From: Isoperla grammatica
Taxonomy: Eukaryota; Arthropoda; Insecta; Plecoptera; Perlodidae
Direction: 5' to 3'
DNA: 64,000 nucleotides
NCBI GenBank assembly: GCA_945910005.1
Contig: OX246747.1
Span: 36,423,250 to 36,487,249, forward strand
Shown: in pieces, positions 23,963-34,840 of the stretch
Position numbering within the stretch: the stretch's first letter is position 1
Layout: every line of letters begins with the position of its first letter
Made by a program: the position numbers and the translations under genes
Notes under the pieces: generated by a model
Database searches by the model: none
What the model was told of the DNA's origin: nothing
What the model saw: only the letters and a program-made list of their open reading frames with translations

Positions 23963-24145
23963 GTGAGCGGGATCTCCACGGAGATATTCCGTCAGATCGA
24001 GACAGTGGAGAACGACCACGATGCTACGACTGCGGCGGCCTTGGAGGCGGTCGAGAGGCGAGGAGAGATGTTGGTGCGGATATTGGACCCTAGGCACGTA
24101 GGAAGGAACGCACAAGACGTCGTCAAGAGGTACCTGTCACTACAG
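23963..24145 (+). CDS. syd-1: Syd-1 exon 2
   Basis: Acceptor TGTCCTGTACAG and donor GTGAGA, phase 0 in and out, 61 residues. It encodes the highly conserved VSGISTEIFRQIE segment, an acidic alanine-rich stretch and RGEMLVRILDPR, a signature block just before the PDZ in Syd-1 proteins. No function is assigned to it by a named domain. Confidence 0.93.
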
Positions 24146-24356
24146 GTGAGAGACCATTTTTTTATTGAAACTGCTTTGAACAATATATATTGTAATTCGG
24201 CGACAGATTATAGAAACAATAACTTAACATTTATACATGACACACAACAAATATGATAGTCATTACTTTTTTTTTCTTGTGCCAAGATGGCTTTTCAGCC
24301 ATTCTTTTGTCTTAACTATCCAATATAAAACAGCTTTCTTTTCTGGGCAGTAGTAA

Positions 24357-24790
24357 TATGCGTTAGTAACTTGCGGGAGTAACTTGCGGGAGTAACTTAC
24401 AGGAGTAGCTTGCGTTAGTAACTGGCGGGAGTAGCTTGCGGGTGTTACTTGTGAGAGTAACTTGCGGGAGTAACTTGCGGGAGTAACTTGCGGGAGTAAC
24501 TTGCGGGAGTAACTTACAGGAGTAATATGTGTTAGTAACTTGCGGGAGTAACTTGCGGGAGTAACTTACAGGAGTAATATGCGTTAGTAACTTGCGGGAG
24601 TAACTTGCGGGAGTAACTTACAGAAGTAATATGCGTTATTAACTTGCGGGAGTAACTTGCGGGAGTAACTTACAGAAGTAATATGCGTTATTAACTTGCG
24701 GTAGTAACTTGCGGGAGTAACTTGTGAGAGTAACTTGCGTTAGTAACTTGCGGGAGTAACCTGCGGGAGTAACCTGCGGGAGTAACTTGC
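24357..24790 (+). repeat. Minisatellite, 13-bp unit
   Basis: About 33 copies of AGTAACTTGCGGG with variants such as AGTAATATGCGTT that recur in a higher-order pattern. Lies 210 bp after exon 2 and does not overlap it. Confidence 0.95.
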
Positions 24791-25491
24791 CGGCAAAAGC
24801 AAGCAAAAGAGAATATTTTTATTGTTGTGTATACTGTGTTATATCTGTGTTTTCAAGTAATTTGAATACATCTACTATTTATAGTAAGAATCCTGGAATA
24901 GACAGGTGTAAATTATACGATACATATTGCACTTAAAACTGTCATCAGCGTCTCCGTAACTTAATTGAAGATTATCCACTATATTTTTTCCACCTAAGCC
25001 AATCAAAGGGGGGGGGGATAGTTGTCGTCTAGGGCCCTATCCCGCAGTTTGACAGTGATTTGTTGAGGATGGCCCACCCAGCAACCCTAATTAGCTCCGT
25101 GTCGACTTATTTTGTCCCAGAGAAGAGTAATTGTAATTTAACATCAATATTTTCTAGTCACATTTGGTTTTCTGCTAATTTGTTTAGTGTTCGGTTTGTG
25201 TTGGAAGGGGGGGGGGGGGGTATTTAAGGTACATATTATGTTATATCAATTGAAGTAATGATACACTAAACCTTATCATAAAATGTGGTTGAGGTGTAGA
25301 ATTTAAACTCGATTATCGTGAAGCAAATTTGGGACCGGCGCTTCCACCAAAGGTCGTTTTATGTATGTTTAACGTCAACGGTTAAGCCGCGGTCGTTTAG
25401 CCGGTTCCCATACGAAGTAAACAACCTCGGGCTGGGTCAGGAAGAGGGCGGGTGACCGCTCTCCTCCGAAACACTAGTTACCGTTGGTTAG

Positions 25492-26467
25492 AGCAACAGG
25501 ACCGTCGTCCCACTAGTGCAAATTTAGTAGACTTTATAATATTTTAATATAATATTATATTTATATATAATATTTAACTGAATGTGCATCAATTAAAATA
25601 TAAAGGAATTAATCATAGTCCTCAATATCGTCTCGTCAGCCCACAACATCTTACTAGTTATTTATAATTGTTAATTAAATGCATAGTTATAGTCTAGTTT
25701 TTAAGTTGATTCCTTAAATATATTACATTATTCAGTACTCCACACACCAGATATTATGCCTACTGACTCTCAAGACTAACTTCTGTCAGTAGGTATTGAT
25801 CAACGTAAAAACAAATGTACTGCAATTTATATTGATTGATTGAAGGGTTTGAAACCTTGTCTAACAGCTTCGTTCTAGTCACTTTGTTTTTTAAGCAGAT
25901 TAAAGGGTTAGAAAGCTTGTGTAGCAGCTTCGTTCTTCTCGTCAACAGTTCAGGTTAGTGGAGGATGACTTGTCAAAGTTACAGGTCGTCCTTTTGGATG
26001 GGACGTAAAGCCGATGATCCCGTTGGTACTTTCGTCAGGAGTAGGCTACGTTACGAGGCTTCCCTTCCTACCTTCCTTATTATCATTCGTCATCAATTCA
26101 ATTGTTATTTTCATTTACCTCATATTACAAAACAATATAAATTACAATACATTTGTTTTTTCGTTGATCAATACCTACGGACAGAAGTTAGTCTTGTGAG
26201 TCAGTAGGTATAATATCTGGTGTGCGGAGTACTGAATAATGTAATATATTTAACTAAGTATTAACTTAAAAACTAGACTATAACTATGCATTTAATTAAC
26301 AATTATAAATAACTAATAAGATTTTGTGGGCTGACGAGACGATATAGAGGACTATGATTAATTCCTTTAAATTTTAATTAATGCATATTCAGTTAAATAT
26401 TAGCCTATATTAAAATATTATAAAGTCTACTACATTTGCACTAGTGGGACGTCGGTCCTGTTGCAGA
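25492..26467. mobile_element. Foldback element of about 0.98 kb
   Basis: The left arm starts GCAACAGGACCGTCGTCCCA and the right arm ends with its near-complement GGGACGTCGGTCCTGTTGC. The arms are about 360 bp, including ACTTCTGTCAGTAGGTATTG and its complement. The loop (about 25880-26080) holds a dispersed repeat also found near 62220-62420. The right end lies 67 bp upstream of exon 3. Confidence 0.8.
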
Positions 26468-26533
26468 TATAGAATACATAACATATAACCATACACCGTG
26501 TTTACTCTCTATTGTAACCCTCTTGTATCGCAG

Positions 26534-26692
26534 GATGCCAAATACACGGTCTATCTAGTGGAGATCGTAAAGAGGCCGGGACAAACGCTCGGCCTGTACA
26601 TAAGAGAAGGCAACGGTCACGACCGGTCGGACGGAGTCTTCATCTCAAGGATTGCTCTCGAGTCGGCGGTCTACAACTCCGGCTGTCTCAAG
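26534..26692 (+). CDS. syd-1: Syd-1 exon 3, first part of the PDZ domain
   Basis: Acceptor CTTGTATCGCAG and donor GTGAGT, phase 0 in and out, 53 residues. It starts [20 protein letters not shown]. The carboxylate-binding loop is TLGLYI, a form of the GLGF motif, and VFISRI...[10 protein letters not shown] follows as the next strand and helix. The domain is completed by exon 4. PDZ domains bind C-terminal peptides; in Syd-1 the PDZ is known to contact neurexin. Confidence 0.95.
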
Positions 26693-27053
26693 GTGAGTCC
26701 GATGACTTGATATGTCGCTTCTTTGAGTCTAGTTCATTCATAACGCTTAACTCAATGAAATAGTAAAATTGTCGCCACAAGCCTCATAGTGCATGAACTG
26801 CAAGCTGGAAGCTAAACTTCTATCAGAAGAATAGAAACTTTTACAGTTTTAAATTTTCGAAAGAAACAACTCTAAGAGAACGCTGTTTACTGTGTGGGAA
26901 AATGTTAAACGTTTATTTGTATAAGTGATTGTTATTATTGGGAAACTTTTCACAAAGGTAGAATTTAATAAATGTCGTCACCACTTGTACTCTCATTTTC
27001 AGTCTCGTGTGTCTTAGGACACTACAGGTCGTTTCTCACGTGCTCCTTAAGTA

Positions 27054-27265
27054 AGTCTTTCCTCAGACTCGCCCAACCACCAATCACAAAGCAGCATTGC
27101 CATGTGGACTACTCTGTGATTGGTGGTTGGCTAAGTTTGAGGAAAGGCTGAGTTCCTCACGTGCTCCTCACCTAAGCTTTTCCTCAGATTCACCCAACCA
27201 CCAATCACAGAGCAGCATTGCTATGTGGACTACTCTGTGATTGGTGTTTGGCTGAGTTGAGGAAC
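27054..27265. repeat. Two tandem hairpin elements with CCAAT cores
   Basis: Two adjacent hairpins (about 27054-27158 and 27165-27265) share CCAACCACCAATCACA and its complement TGTGATTGGTGGTTGG around GCAGCATTGCCATGTGGACT-like loops. They have probably arisen by duplication of one small inverted-repeat element. Confidence 0.7.
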
Positions 27266-27377
27266 AACTGTGCAAGTGTGTAGTAGTAGATGTATGTATT
27301 GCAGTTATTGAATAATGTAAGTCCTATCATCATGCGATGTGTGTGAAAGGTGGAAGTGCCTCCCAGTTGGTGATCAC

Positions 27378-27680
27378 CCTTGTCTCTACCCGTCATGTCA
27401 TGTCATGTCAACAGGTGGGGGACGAGATCCTGGCTGTGAATCTTGTCGACGTGACGCGTATGAGCTTGGACGATGTCGTCATGTCATATGTCATGTCATA
27501 TCGTGTCATGTCAACAGGTGGGGGACGAGATCCTGGCTGTGAATCTTGTCGACGTGACGCGTATGAGCTTGGACGATGTCGTCATGTCATATGTCATGTC
27601 ATATCGTGTCATGTCAACAGGTGGGGGACGAGATCCTGGCTGTGAATCTTGTCGACGTGACGCGGATGAGCTTGGACGAT
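27378..27680 (+). repeat. 103-bp tandem copies of the exon 4 acceptor edge
   Basis: Three exon-4-like starts at 27415, 27518 and 27621 are exactly 103 bp apart. Each copy has the TGTCAACAG acceptor and about 66 nt of exon. Only the last continues into a full exon. Reading from copy 1 or 2 through to the next shifts frame, because 103 is not a multiple of 3. Confidence 0.93.
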
Positions 27681-27741
27681 GTCGTCATCATCATGTCGAT
27701 ACCCCGACGTCTGGTGTTGGCCACGAGACAGAGGAAGGCGG
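27621..27741 (+). CDS. syd-1: Syd-1 exon 4, end of the PDZ domain
   Basis: The third acceptor copy (GTCAACAG) is chosen because only it is followed by the complete exon. Enters phase 0, leaves phase 1 before GTGAGT. It encodes [20 protein letters not shown] and the closing strand LVLATRQRK, the standard C-terminal half of a PDZ domain (the GDEIL motif). Both edges of this exon are multiplied in tandem. Confidence 0.9.
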
Positions 27742-28705
27742 GTGAGTTACCCGAACATCAAGGTCTTACTGCAGTAGCTATCTTGTCTGGTGTTGGCCAC
27801 GAGACAGAGGAAGGCGGGTGAGTTACTCGAACATCAAGGTCTTACTGCAGTAGCTATCTTGTCTGGTGTTGGCCACGAGACAGAGGAAGGCGGGTGAGTT
27901 ACCCGAACATCAAGGTCTTACTGCAGTAGCTATCTTGTCTGGTGTTGGCCACGAGACAGAGGAAGGCGAGTGAGTTACCCGAACATCAAGGTCTTACTGC
28001 AGTAGCTATCTTGTCTGGTGTTGGCCACGAGACAGAGGAAGGCGGGTGAGTTACCCGAACATCAAGGTCTTACTGCAGTAGCTATCTTGTCTGGTGTTGG
28101 CCACGAGACAGAGGAAGGCGGGTGAGTTACCCGAACATCAAGGTCTTACTGCAGTAGCTATTTTGTCTGGTGTTGGCCACGAGACAGAGGAAGGCGGGTG
28201 AGTTACTCGAACATCAAGGTCTTACTGCAGTAGCTATCTTGTCTGGTGTTGGCCACGAGACAGAGGAAGGCGGGTGAGTTACCCGAACATCAAGGTCTTA
28301 CTGCAGTAGCTATCTTGTCTGGTGTTGGCCACGAGACAGAGGAAGGTGGGTGAGTTACCCGAAAACATCAAGGTCTTACTGCATTAGCTATCATGTCTGG
28401 TGTTGGCCACGAGACAGAGGAAGGCGGGTGAGTTACCCGAAAACATCAAGGTCTTACTGCAGTAGCTATCTTGTCTGGTGTTGGCCACGAGACAGAGGAA
28501 GGCGGGTGAGTTACTCGAAAACATCAAGGTCTTACTGCAGTAGCTATCTTGTCTGGTGTTGGCCACGAGACAGAGGAAGGCGGGTGAGTTACCCGAAAAC
28601 ATCAAGGTCTTACTGCATTAGCTATCATGTCTGGTGTTGGCCACGAGACAGAGGAAGGCGGGTGAGTTACCCGAAAACATCAAGGTCTTACTGCAGTAGC
28701 TATCG
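27709..28705 (+). repeat. 76/78-bp tandem copies of the exon 4 donor edge
   Basis: Thirteen copies of the last 33 nt of exon 4, the donor and about 43 nt of intron. Starts (GTCTGGTGTTGG) fall at 27709, 27785, 27861, 27937 and so on in 76-bp steps, then in 78-bp steps from about 28395 where CCGAACATC becomes CCGAAAACATC. Every copy keeps the GTGAGT donor. Confidence 0.95.
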
Positions 28706-28820
28706 TGTTTTAGAAAATGTATTTAAACTTAGAATACCAATGCCGAACGCCACGAAGAAGAATGAAAAAGAAACGTGTCTCTGCTGGTTGACCAGCCAAA
28801 TGTGGACATTTAAGAAGAGA

Positions 28821-29042
28821 AAGAAGAAGAAGAAGAAGAAGAAGAAGAAGAAGAAGAAGAAGAAGAAGAAGAAGAAGAAGAAGAAGAAGAAGAAGAAGAA
28901 GAAGAAGAAGAAGAAGAAGAAGAAGAAGAAGAAGAAGAAGAAGAAGAAGAAGAAGAAGAAGAAGAAGAAGAAGAAGAAGAAGAAGAAGAAGAAGAAGAAG
29001 AAGAAGAAGAAGAAGAAGAAGAAGAAGAAGAAGAAGAAGAAA
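28821..29042 (+). repeat. (GAA)n microsatellite, about 74 repeats
   Basis: About 222 bp of uninterrupted AAG/GAA in the intron between exons 4 and 5. The poly-Lys and poly-Leu frames across it are artefacts. Confidence 0.97.
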
Positions 29043-29365
29043 TAACAACATTAAGGAAACCTCCGATTGGTGTTTCTGATTTTCTTACACTAAGTTGGGA
29101 TTGTTTGTTTGATAAGTAATTTTTTTTCCAGTTCTCTCTTCGCTATTCATCCCCTTTTGCTCCATTTTGTGTGTAGTGACGACCTTAGTTTAATTTTTTA
29201 ACAATTCAGCTAAACAAGTTTTCCACCCGTAAAATTTTCTTTTACAAGTTATCTTGTTCGCAGGTTGTTCTGTTGACATTGTGTTATTTTTGACTATATC
29301 ATTTTGTCCAGTAGTTTTGTTTGTCTATTGTGTAAATCACTTTTCTAACCGATAATAAATAAAGA

Positions 29366-29720
29366 AGGAATGTCAAACGATATGAAATTCCATATCGATA
29401 ATCGCGACAACAATAAAAAAAATATCGCGATATATCGCGATAATCGGCGCAAAAAATATCGTCGCGATATTACATTTTCAATTTTTATCGCGATCTACCG
29501 CCGCGATATTATGAAATAAGCACTAAAAGTACAACTTTTTAAGTTACTACTTACTTAACTACTTCTACTAACTAACTACTTAACTACTTTTTTGCGCCAA
29601 ATTTAAATATGAAATCAAGTCGCCGCGATTATCGGGATATCGCACAGAATTTAGTATCGTACGATAATATCGATATAGGATATTATCGACATTTATCGAT
29701 ATGCGATTATCGTTGACATT
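29366..29720. mobile_element. Element rich in TATCGCGATA / TATCGATA palindromes
   Basis: Near-inverted ends AATGTCAAACGATA (29370) and ATTATCGTTGACATT (about 29719). The interior has many ATCGCGATA and ATCGATA palindromes. It ends 36 bp before exon 5. It may be a hAT-like non-autonomous element with subterminal motif clusters. Confidence 0.5.
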
Positions 29721-29756
29721 CTTAATATAAAGTGTTGTGTTGTGTGTGTGTTCTAG

Positions 29757-29994
29757 GCAAGGGGGGCGTGGCGTCCCCACACCTGCAGCCCCGCACAGAA
29801 CACAAACCCCCGCCTGTCGTGGTGATGAAGCGGGGCGACCTAAGGGAGGACGAGGATAGGGATGACAGGGAGGACGACCTGAGGAGGAGGGGGGACGGCA
29901 GGGACGGCCGGGACATGCGGGACAGCCGGGATATGAGGGATAGCAGGGATATGAGGGATAGCAGGGACATCAGAGAACACATGCCTCAGTCCAG
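29757..29994 (+). CDS. syd-1: Syd-1 exon 5, charged linker
   Basis: Acceptor GTGTGTGTTCTAG and donor GTAGGT; enters phase 1, leaves phase 2. About 79 residues. Pro-rich start, then a strongly charged Asp/Arg segment ending in repeats of RDSRDM. It looks intrinsically disordered. Repetitive codons (GGGATATGAGGGATAGCA type) suggest local slippage. The opposite strand is also open because of the composition. Confidence 0.88.
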
Positions 29995-30424
29995 GTAGGT
30001 TCGGGTTAATCGCGGGTCTATATATAGTTTGGTTAGCCGAACGGTTCCCCAACGAAAGATAACATTCAGAGTAAGACCCTTATTATGTTCTTTGTTCATT
30101 GAATGTTGTTGATGTTTCATGTCATGTTCTTTTAATCGCCTCATAGCACATTCTCTCTAGCGACGGAAATATTTCAAATTTACTCAAATACATTAAATGA
30201 ATTCTCTCAGCCCATTGGTGGTTGACTGGATATAAGCCTTCTTATTGGCAGTCTCTAAAACCACGGCTTTATGTTTGGCGGGTACTATTCAACTCCACTT
30301 GGAGTGTTTTCCCTTTTTGTCGAAACAATTATGGCAGGTAAGATTTACACAAAACCAGACTTAATTGGCGGAAGATTCGTAGATCTTACAGAGGGGAACC
30401 GTCTGAGCAACCAAATAAGATATA

Positions 30425-30695
30425 GTATAAGACCTAGTAATTGGACTGTACACTGTTCCTTGCCAAGATAAAAACAATAAAAAACGCAATATTTCGAACC
30501 CTTGTCAGAGCTCTTCAACGGGCGACAACACACTAGTTCACAAACTGACAGCTGACACTGACAAAGTTACTGTCAGTTTGCGAACTTGTGTGGTTTCGCC
30601 CGTTGAAGAGCTCTGATAAGGTTTCGAAATATTGCGGTTCTAAGTTTTTTCATCTTGACAAGGATCAGTGTACAGTCCAATTACTAGGTCTTATA
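30425..30695. repeat. Palindromic element with TATAAGACCTAGTAATTGG arms
   Basis: The arms TATAAGACCTAGTAATTGGA and its complement are about 270 bp apart. Inner arms AGAGCTCTTCAACGGGCGA and CGCCCGTTGAAGAGCTCT also pair, so the whole element folds into one long hairpin. Confidence 0.75.
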
Positions 30696-31318
30696 CAACG
30701 TTTTAGCTGTTCTACTATGTTTCCGTTTTAATTTACTCGTGTGTCTATATTGATGTACTGTTCTGTGGAGCATAACGAACACAAGAGCTTACCTCGTTGA
30801 TCAATACTCAGAGATAGAAGTAGAGTAGATGCTTTAGAGTATAGCAACTTTGATTGGGAGAATTATTGAAACAGTTTTGATGGATTTTCTTTTAAGGTTT
30901 CTTCTACTTGAAGAATAGTTATCTATACAAGAAAAGCGGTTGGACTTTCTTTTCTCTCATAAGCCGTTGGGGCTCTCCAAGCAATGTTGTTACTACCTAT
31001 GTTTTACAATTAGCTGCATTTAGTGAGAAAAACCAACATATTTGAGTGGTAATACCACCTTTTAACATTCATTAATTAGACAATATTCTAATTTTAACAA
31101 ATTACCTCCTATTCCAAATAGAACTAGAAAACAAATCTATACTCAAGTCTTTATGACTTTGCGGGCTGAACCGAGGAAGACGGTAGCCTACGTATGTACC
31201 TACCACTGTTTTATAAACCATATTATATACATCTGTTTGAGATTAAAAAAATTGTCTGAAATCTAAATCTAAATCTAGACATCTCTACCTCCGAGTGGTT
31301 GGTCTGTGTGTCCTGCAG

Positions 31319-31568
31319 ATCCCGGCTGGGCTTGACCGGTCTGGGCTCTCACCACGACCTCAACTCGAACGGTCTGGACTCTAACGGTCTCGGCGACCTC
31401 TACTACAACTCCCGACCGGAGGACCGTAGCTCCAGGGACCGAGACCGCGGCCAGGCCTGGTCCTACCAACCCCCACCCCCGCCCGTCATCACGGAGCAGC
31501 CCAAGGCGCAGCACTATCAACCCTACGATAGGGGATACCCCAAGACGCTGGAGTCACTCGCTGAAAAG
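31319..31568 (+). CDS. syd-1: Syd-1 exon 6, linker
   Basis: Acceptor GTGTCCTGCAG and donor GTACCT; enters phase 2, leaves phase 0. About 84 residues: SRLGLTGLGSHHDLNSNG, DLYYNSRPEDR, a run of five prolines and YDRGYPKTLESLAEK. The SLAEK end joins to VHAFYGG in exon 7, a conserved Syd-1 patch. The GTACCT donor is the weakest in the gene. Confidence 0.88.
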
Positions 31569-31682
31569 GTACCTACGTAGCTGCTTCATAACGTTTCAGC
31601 TAGGCTTTACTTTTTGGAGCTCGAGCAATTGACCCACACTTCATTGTACCATTTAATTCAGTTATTCAAAATGCAATGATTC

Positions 31683-32052
31683 TTAACAGGGAAAGATACC
31701 TCTACGTCAAAAACCGCACACAATTTTAATTTATAAATTATATCACAAGAATGGGCTTCGAAATCGAAAATCTGAATCCACGCACTGTGGGTTAGTAAGC
31801 TCTACATGCTCTAAGTTGTGTCACATTGTAATCAGTATGTTTTTTTATGTATAATTAATTTTATTATTAATTATCGAATTAGTAATCAAAATAACTACGC
31901 TAATGGTTTAATTTCATTCAGTCTGTAAGGCTTATCAAAACACAGTGCGCTGTTGATCTAGATTTTCGATTTCTTGTTGCAATCTTGAGATATAACTATA
32001 AAGAAATTTTCTGTGTTTTTTTTTTTATGTAGAAACTACCCTTTACTCTTAA
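31683..32052. mobile_element. TTAA-flanked palindromic element, copy 2
   Basis: Starts TTAACAGGGAAAGATACCTC and ends ACTACCCTTTACTCTTAA. The inner arms hold AAATCGAAAATCTGAATCCA and mirrored GATCTAGATTTTCGATTTC. Same family as 9448, 35710 and 56197. Confidence 0.7.
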
Positions 32053-32638
32053 GGCTTCGGCCAAGATCTTACATAGCCATCTATGTATAACATTGCTTAA
32101 TAAATAACAGTTTGAAATTCTTTGTATATATTATGTATTTCGTATTGTACTGAATATGCTGGATCCTTGTGTGGCAACCCAATGTTTGTTAAACAGAATA
32201 CCAATAACTGGTTTTTTCCTCTAGAGTTCTCATCTGTGTTTTTCTTTGTTTTATAAAAGCAAGTTGTTTACTTGTTTCATTGCTATTTTTTTGTATTACA
32301 TTTATTTTATATTTATTTGAGTTCAATGGATTCTTCCACGATTTCGTTATGATAAATTAAATTGAATTAATGTACAGTATTTAGTTTTAAAAAGTTTTTT
32401 AATCAGTACCATTAAATTATGAGTTGCCCTTAAGCGTTTTGGCACTTCATATATATTTTTTTACCCTTATAAATATTTTATATCTGTTTTTACAGGTAGG
32501 CTTTACGATTTTTATTTTTTGTAAAATATTTTTTTCCAATTTTTTTTGTAATTTATTATTTTTCTTAAAATGGTTGTTGAGCGCGATGCTATGTGTATGC
32601 GATGCTATGTGTATGTGTGCCTGTGCCCCCTGCGGCAG

Positions 32639-32850
32639 GTACACGCGTTCTATGGGGGCCCAATTCCCCAGCGACGACTCTCGGTCCAGGGACCGTTGAG
32701 GAGTGGACTGCTTACGCCCACTACGCCCACCGGACAGTCCCACTACGGCGTGGGTAGACGTACGCCCAACATGCCCAGGTCAGGCTCCGATCAGCATCTA
32801 CCACGGGTCGAATACAGCACGCTGCGGTCCAGTCTAAAGTCTTCACAGGG
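32639..32850 (+). CDS. syd-1: Syd-1 exon 7, linker
   Basis: Acceptor CCCCCTGCGGCAG and donor GTGAGT; enters phase 0, leaves phase 2. About 70 residues starting VHAFYGGPIPQRR and ending VEYSTLRSSLKSSQ. Basic and Ser/Thr-rich, probably disordered, with possible phosphorylation sites (inference). A 16-bp direct duplication (GCGATGCTATGTGTAT) lies just upstream of its acceptor. Confidence 0.9.
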
Positions 32851-32854
32851 GTGA

Positions 32855-33420
32855 GTCGGCGTTGCTACTCAGTGGGAAGTGTTAGGGGCTGGCTAAAATA
32901 TTGGTGTTTTGGCATATTTTTGATGTGATTAAAAAAATTAAGTATATCTTTTTGTTTGGCCAAGTCCTTATTAAAGACGGAGGTGAAAAGAAATAAATTT
33001 TGATTTTAAAATGAATTGGCCACCCCTAATGGTTGTACATTCCCATTCAATTGTAAACAAATCGATTTTTTTCAATTATCATATACTTATTTGCACTTGT
33101 AATCAATTTCAGGAATATCCTTTTTTATAAATTCCGAAATTAAAAAACCCACTACAAATCTAGCATCTACCTGTGAAAAAAAATTTAAAACGTTTCTTAA
33201 ATCCTTCATTTTATTAACTTTATTCTCCCTAAATGTTAAACCAATAATAATTCTTCGTTTCCTCTTTGCATTTCCTCAGTTTGTCCCTCTATTTTACCCA
33301 GGATCTTCATCATTCTCCATTAATGCCGCATCTTGAAAACCTCCAACCCTTTCCATGTATTATATGTATTTCATTTGCCTGTGGACCCATCTCTACAATA
33401 GACAAACATTACTCCGTGTT
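32855..33420. other. AT-rich intron sequence, nothing recognised
   Basis: Intron between exons 7 and 8 before the 83-bp array. Confidence 0.5.
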
Positions 33421-34625
33421 GCATTGTGGGTAATGTGAGTGAGTGTGTTCTTTATGTGTTCAGATATTCGCGCTACGGTCACGGCAACAGTTCACTACGT
33501 GTTGCATTGTGGGTAATGTGAGTGAGTGTGTTCTTTATGTGTTCAGATATTCACGCTACGGTCGCGGCAACAGTTCACTACGTGTTGCATTGTGGGTAAT
33601 GTGAGTGAGTGTGTTCTTTATGTGTTCAGATATTCACGCTACGGTCGCGGCAACAGTTCACTACGTGTTGCATTGTGGGTAATGTGAGTGTGTGTGTTCT
33701 TTATGTGTTCAGATATTCACGCTACGGTCGCGGCAACAGTTCACTACGTGTTGCATTGTGGGTAATGTGAGTGTGTGTGTTCTTTATGTGTTCAGATATT
33801 CGCGCTACGGTCGCGGCAACAGTTCACTACGTGTTGCATTGTGGGTAATGTGAGTGAGTGTGTTCTTTATGTGTTCAGATATTCACGCTACGGTCGCGGC
33901 AACAGTTCACTACGTGTTGCATTGTGGGTAATGTGAGTGAGTGTGTTCTTTATGTGTTCAGATATTCACGCTACGGTCGCGGCAACAGTTCACTACGTGT
34001 TGCATTGTGGGTAATGTGTGTGAGTGTGTTCTTTATGTGTTCAGATATTCACGCTACGGTCGCGGCAACTGTTCACTACGTGTTGCATTGTGGGTAATGT
34101 GAGTGAGTGTGTTCTTTACGTGTTCAGATATTCACGCTACGGTCGCGGCAACAGTTCACTACGTGTTGCATTTTGGGTAATGTGAGTGAGTGTGTTCTTT
34201 ATGTGTTCAGATATTCACGCTACGGTCGCGGCAACAGTTCACTACGTGTTGCATTGTGGGTAATGTGAGTGAGTGTGTTCTTTATGTGTTCAGATATTCA
34301 CGCTACGGTCGCGGCAACAGTTCACTACGTGTTGCATTGTGGGTAATGTGAGTGAGTGTGTTCTTTATGTGTTCAGATATTCACGCTACGGTCGCGGCGA
34401 CAGTTCACTACGTGTTGCATTGTGGGTAATGTGAGTGAGTGTGTTCTTTATGTGTTCAGATATTCACGCTACGGTCGCGGCAACAGTTCGCCACGTGTTG
34501 CATTGTGGGTAATGTGAGTGAGTGTGTTCTTTATGTGTTCAGATATTCGCGCTACGGTCACGGCAACAGTTCACTACGTGTTGCATTGTGGGTAATGTGA
34601 GTGAGTGTGTTCTTTATGTGTTCAG
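33421..34625 (+). repeat. 83-bp tandem array of the exon 8 acceptor edge
   Basis: The exon start ATATTC(A/G)CGCTACGG follows TGTGTTCAG at 33464 and then every 83 bp exactly through 34543, with the true exon at 34626, giving 15 acceptors. Each unit carries about 36 nt resembling exon 8, but lacks a 16-nt segment present in the real exon (34648-34663), followed by TGTTGCATTGTGGGTAATGT and GAGTGAGTGTG. Confidence 0.97.
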
Positions 34626-34772
34626 ATATTCACGCTACGGTCGCGGCGATGTGACCTCACGGCAACAGTTCACTACGGGCACGCTCACTCGAAGACATCG
34701 ACCGGTCGATTACGCGTCCGACTCCGAGGCCACGTGCTCGATGCCTCCCAGGACCTCCTACTACTACTACCG
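34626..34772 (+). CDS. syd-1: Syd-1 exon 8, linker
   Basis: The last of 15 near-identical acceptors is chosen, since only here does the frame run on. Enters phase 2, leaves phase 2 before GTGAGT; about 49 residues. It encodes YSRYGRGDVTSRQQ, then RRHRPVDYASDSEATC, a conserved Syd-1 patch, and a YYYYR end. Earlier acceptors could in principle add cassettes (see findings). Confidence 0.88.
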
Positions 34773-34840
34773 GTGAGTCCCACCTCTACCTCGACCAAAG
34801 CAGTGTCGTGGAATAGAATTTATTGATATAAATACCTTAA

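Noticed and set aside
24357..24790. 13-bp repeat as a CRISPR array
   Set aside because: There are no unique spacers, the unit is too short, and the DNA is eukaryotic; it is a minisatellite.
28821..29051. Poly-Lys / poly-Leu reading frames
   Set aside because: These are translations of the (GAA)n microsatellite.
29840..30052. Antisense proline/isoleucine-rich frames opposite exon 5
   Set aside because: They mirror the low-complexity Asp/Arg repeats of the real exon.
33421..34625. 83-bp array as a CRISPR-like or satellite centromeric array
   Set aside because: The units are contiguous without spacers and are clearly copies of the exon 8 acceptor edge.
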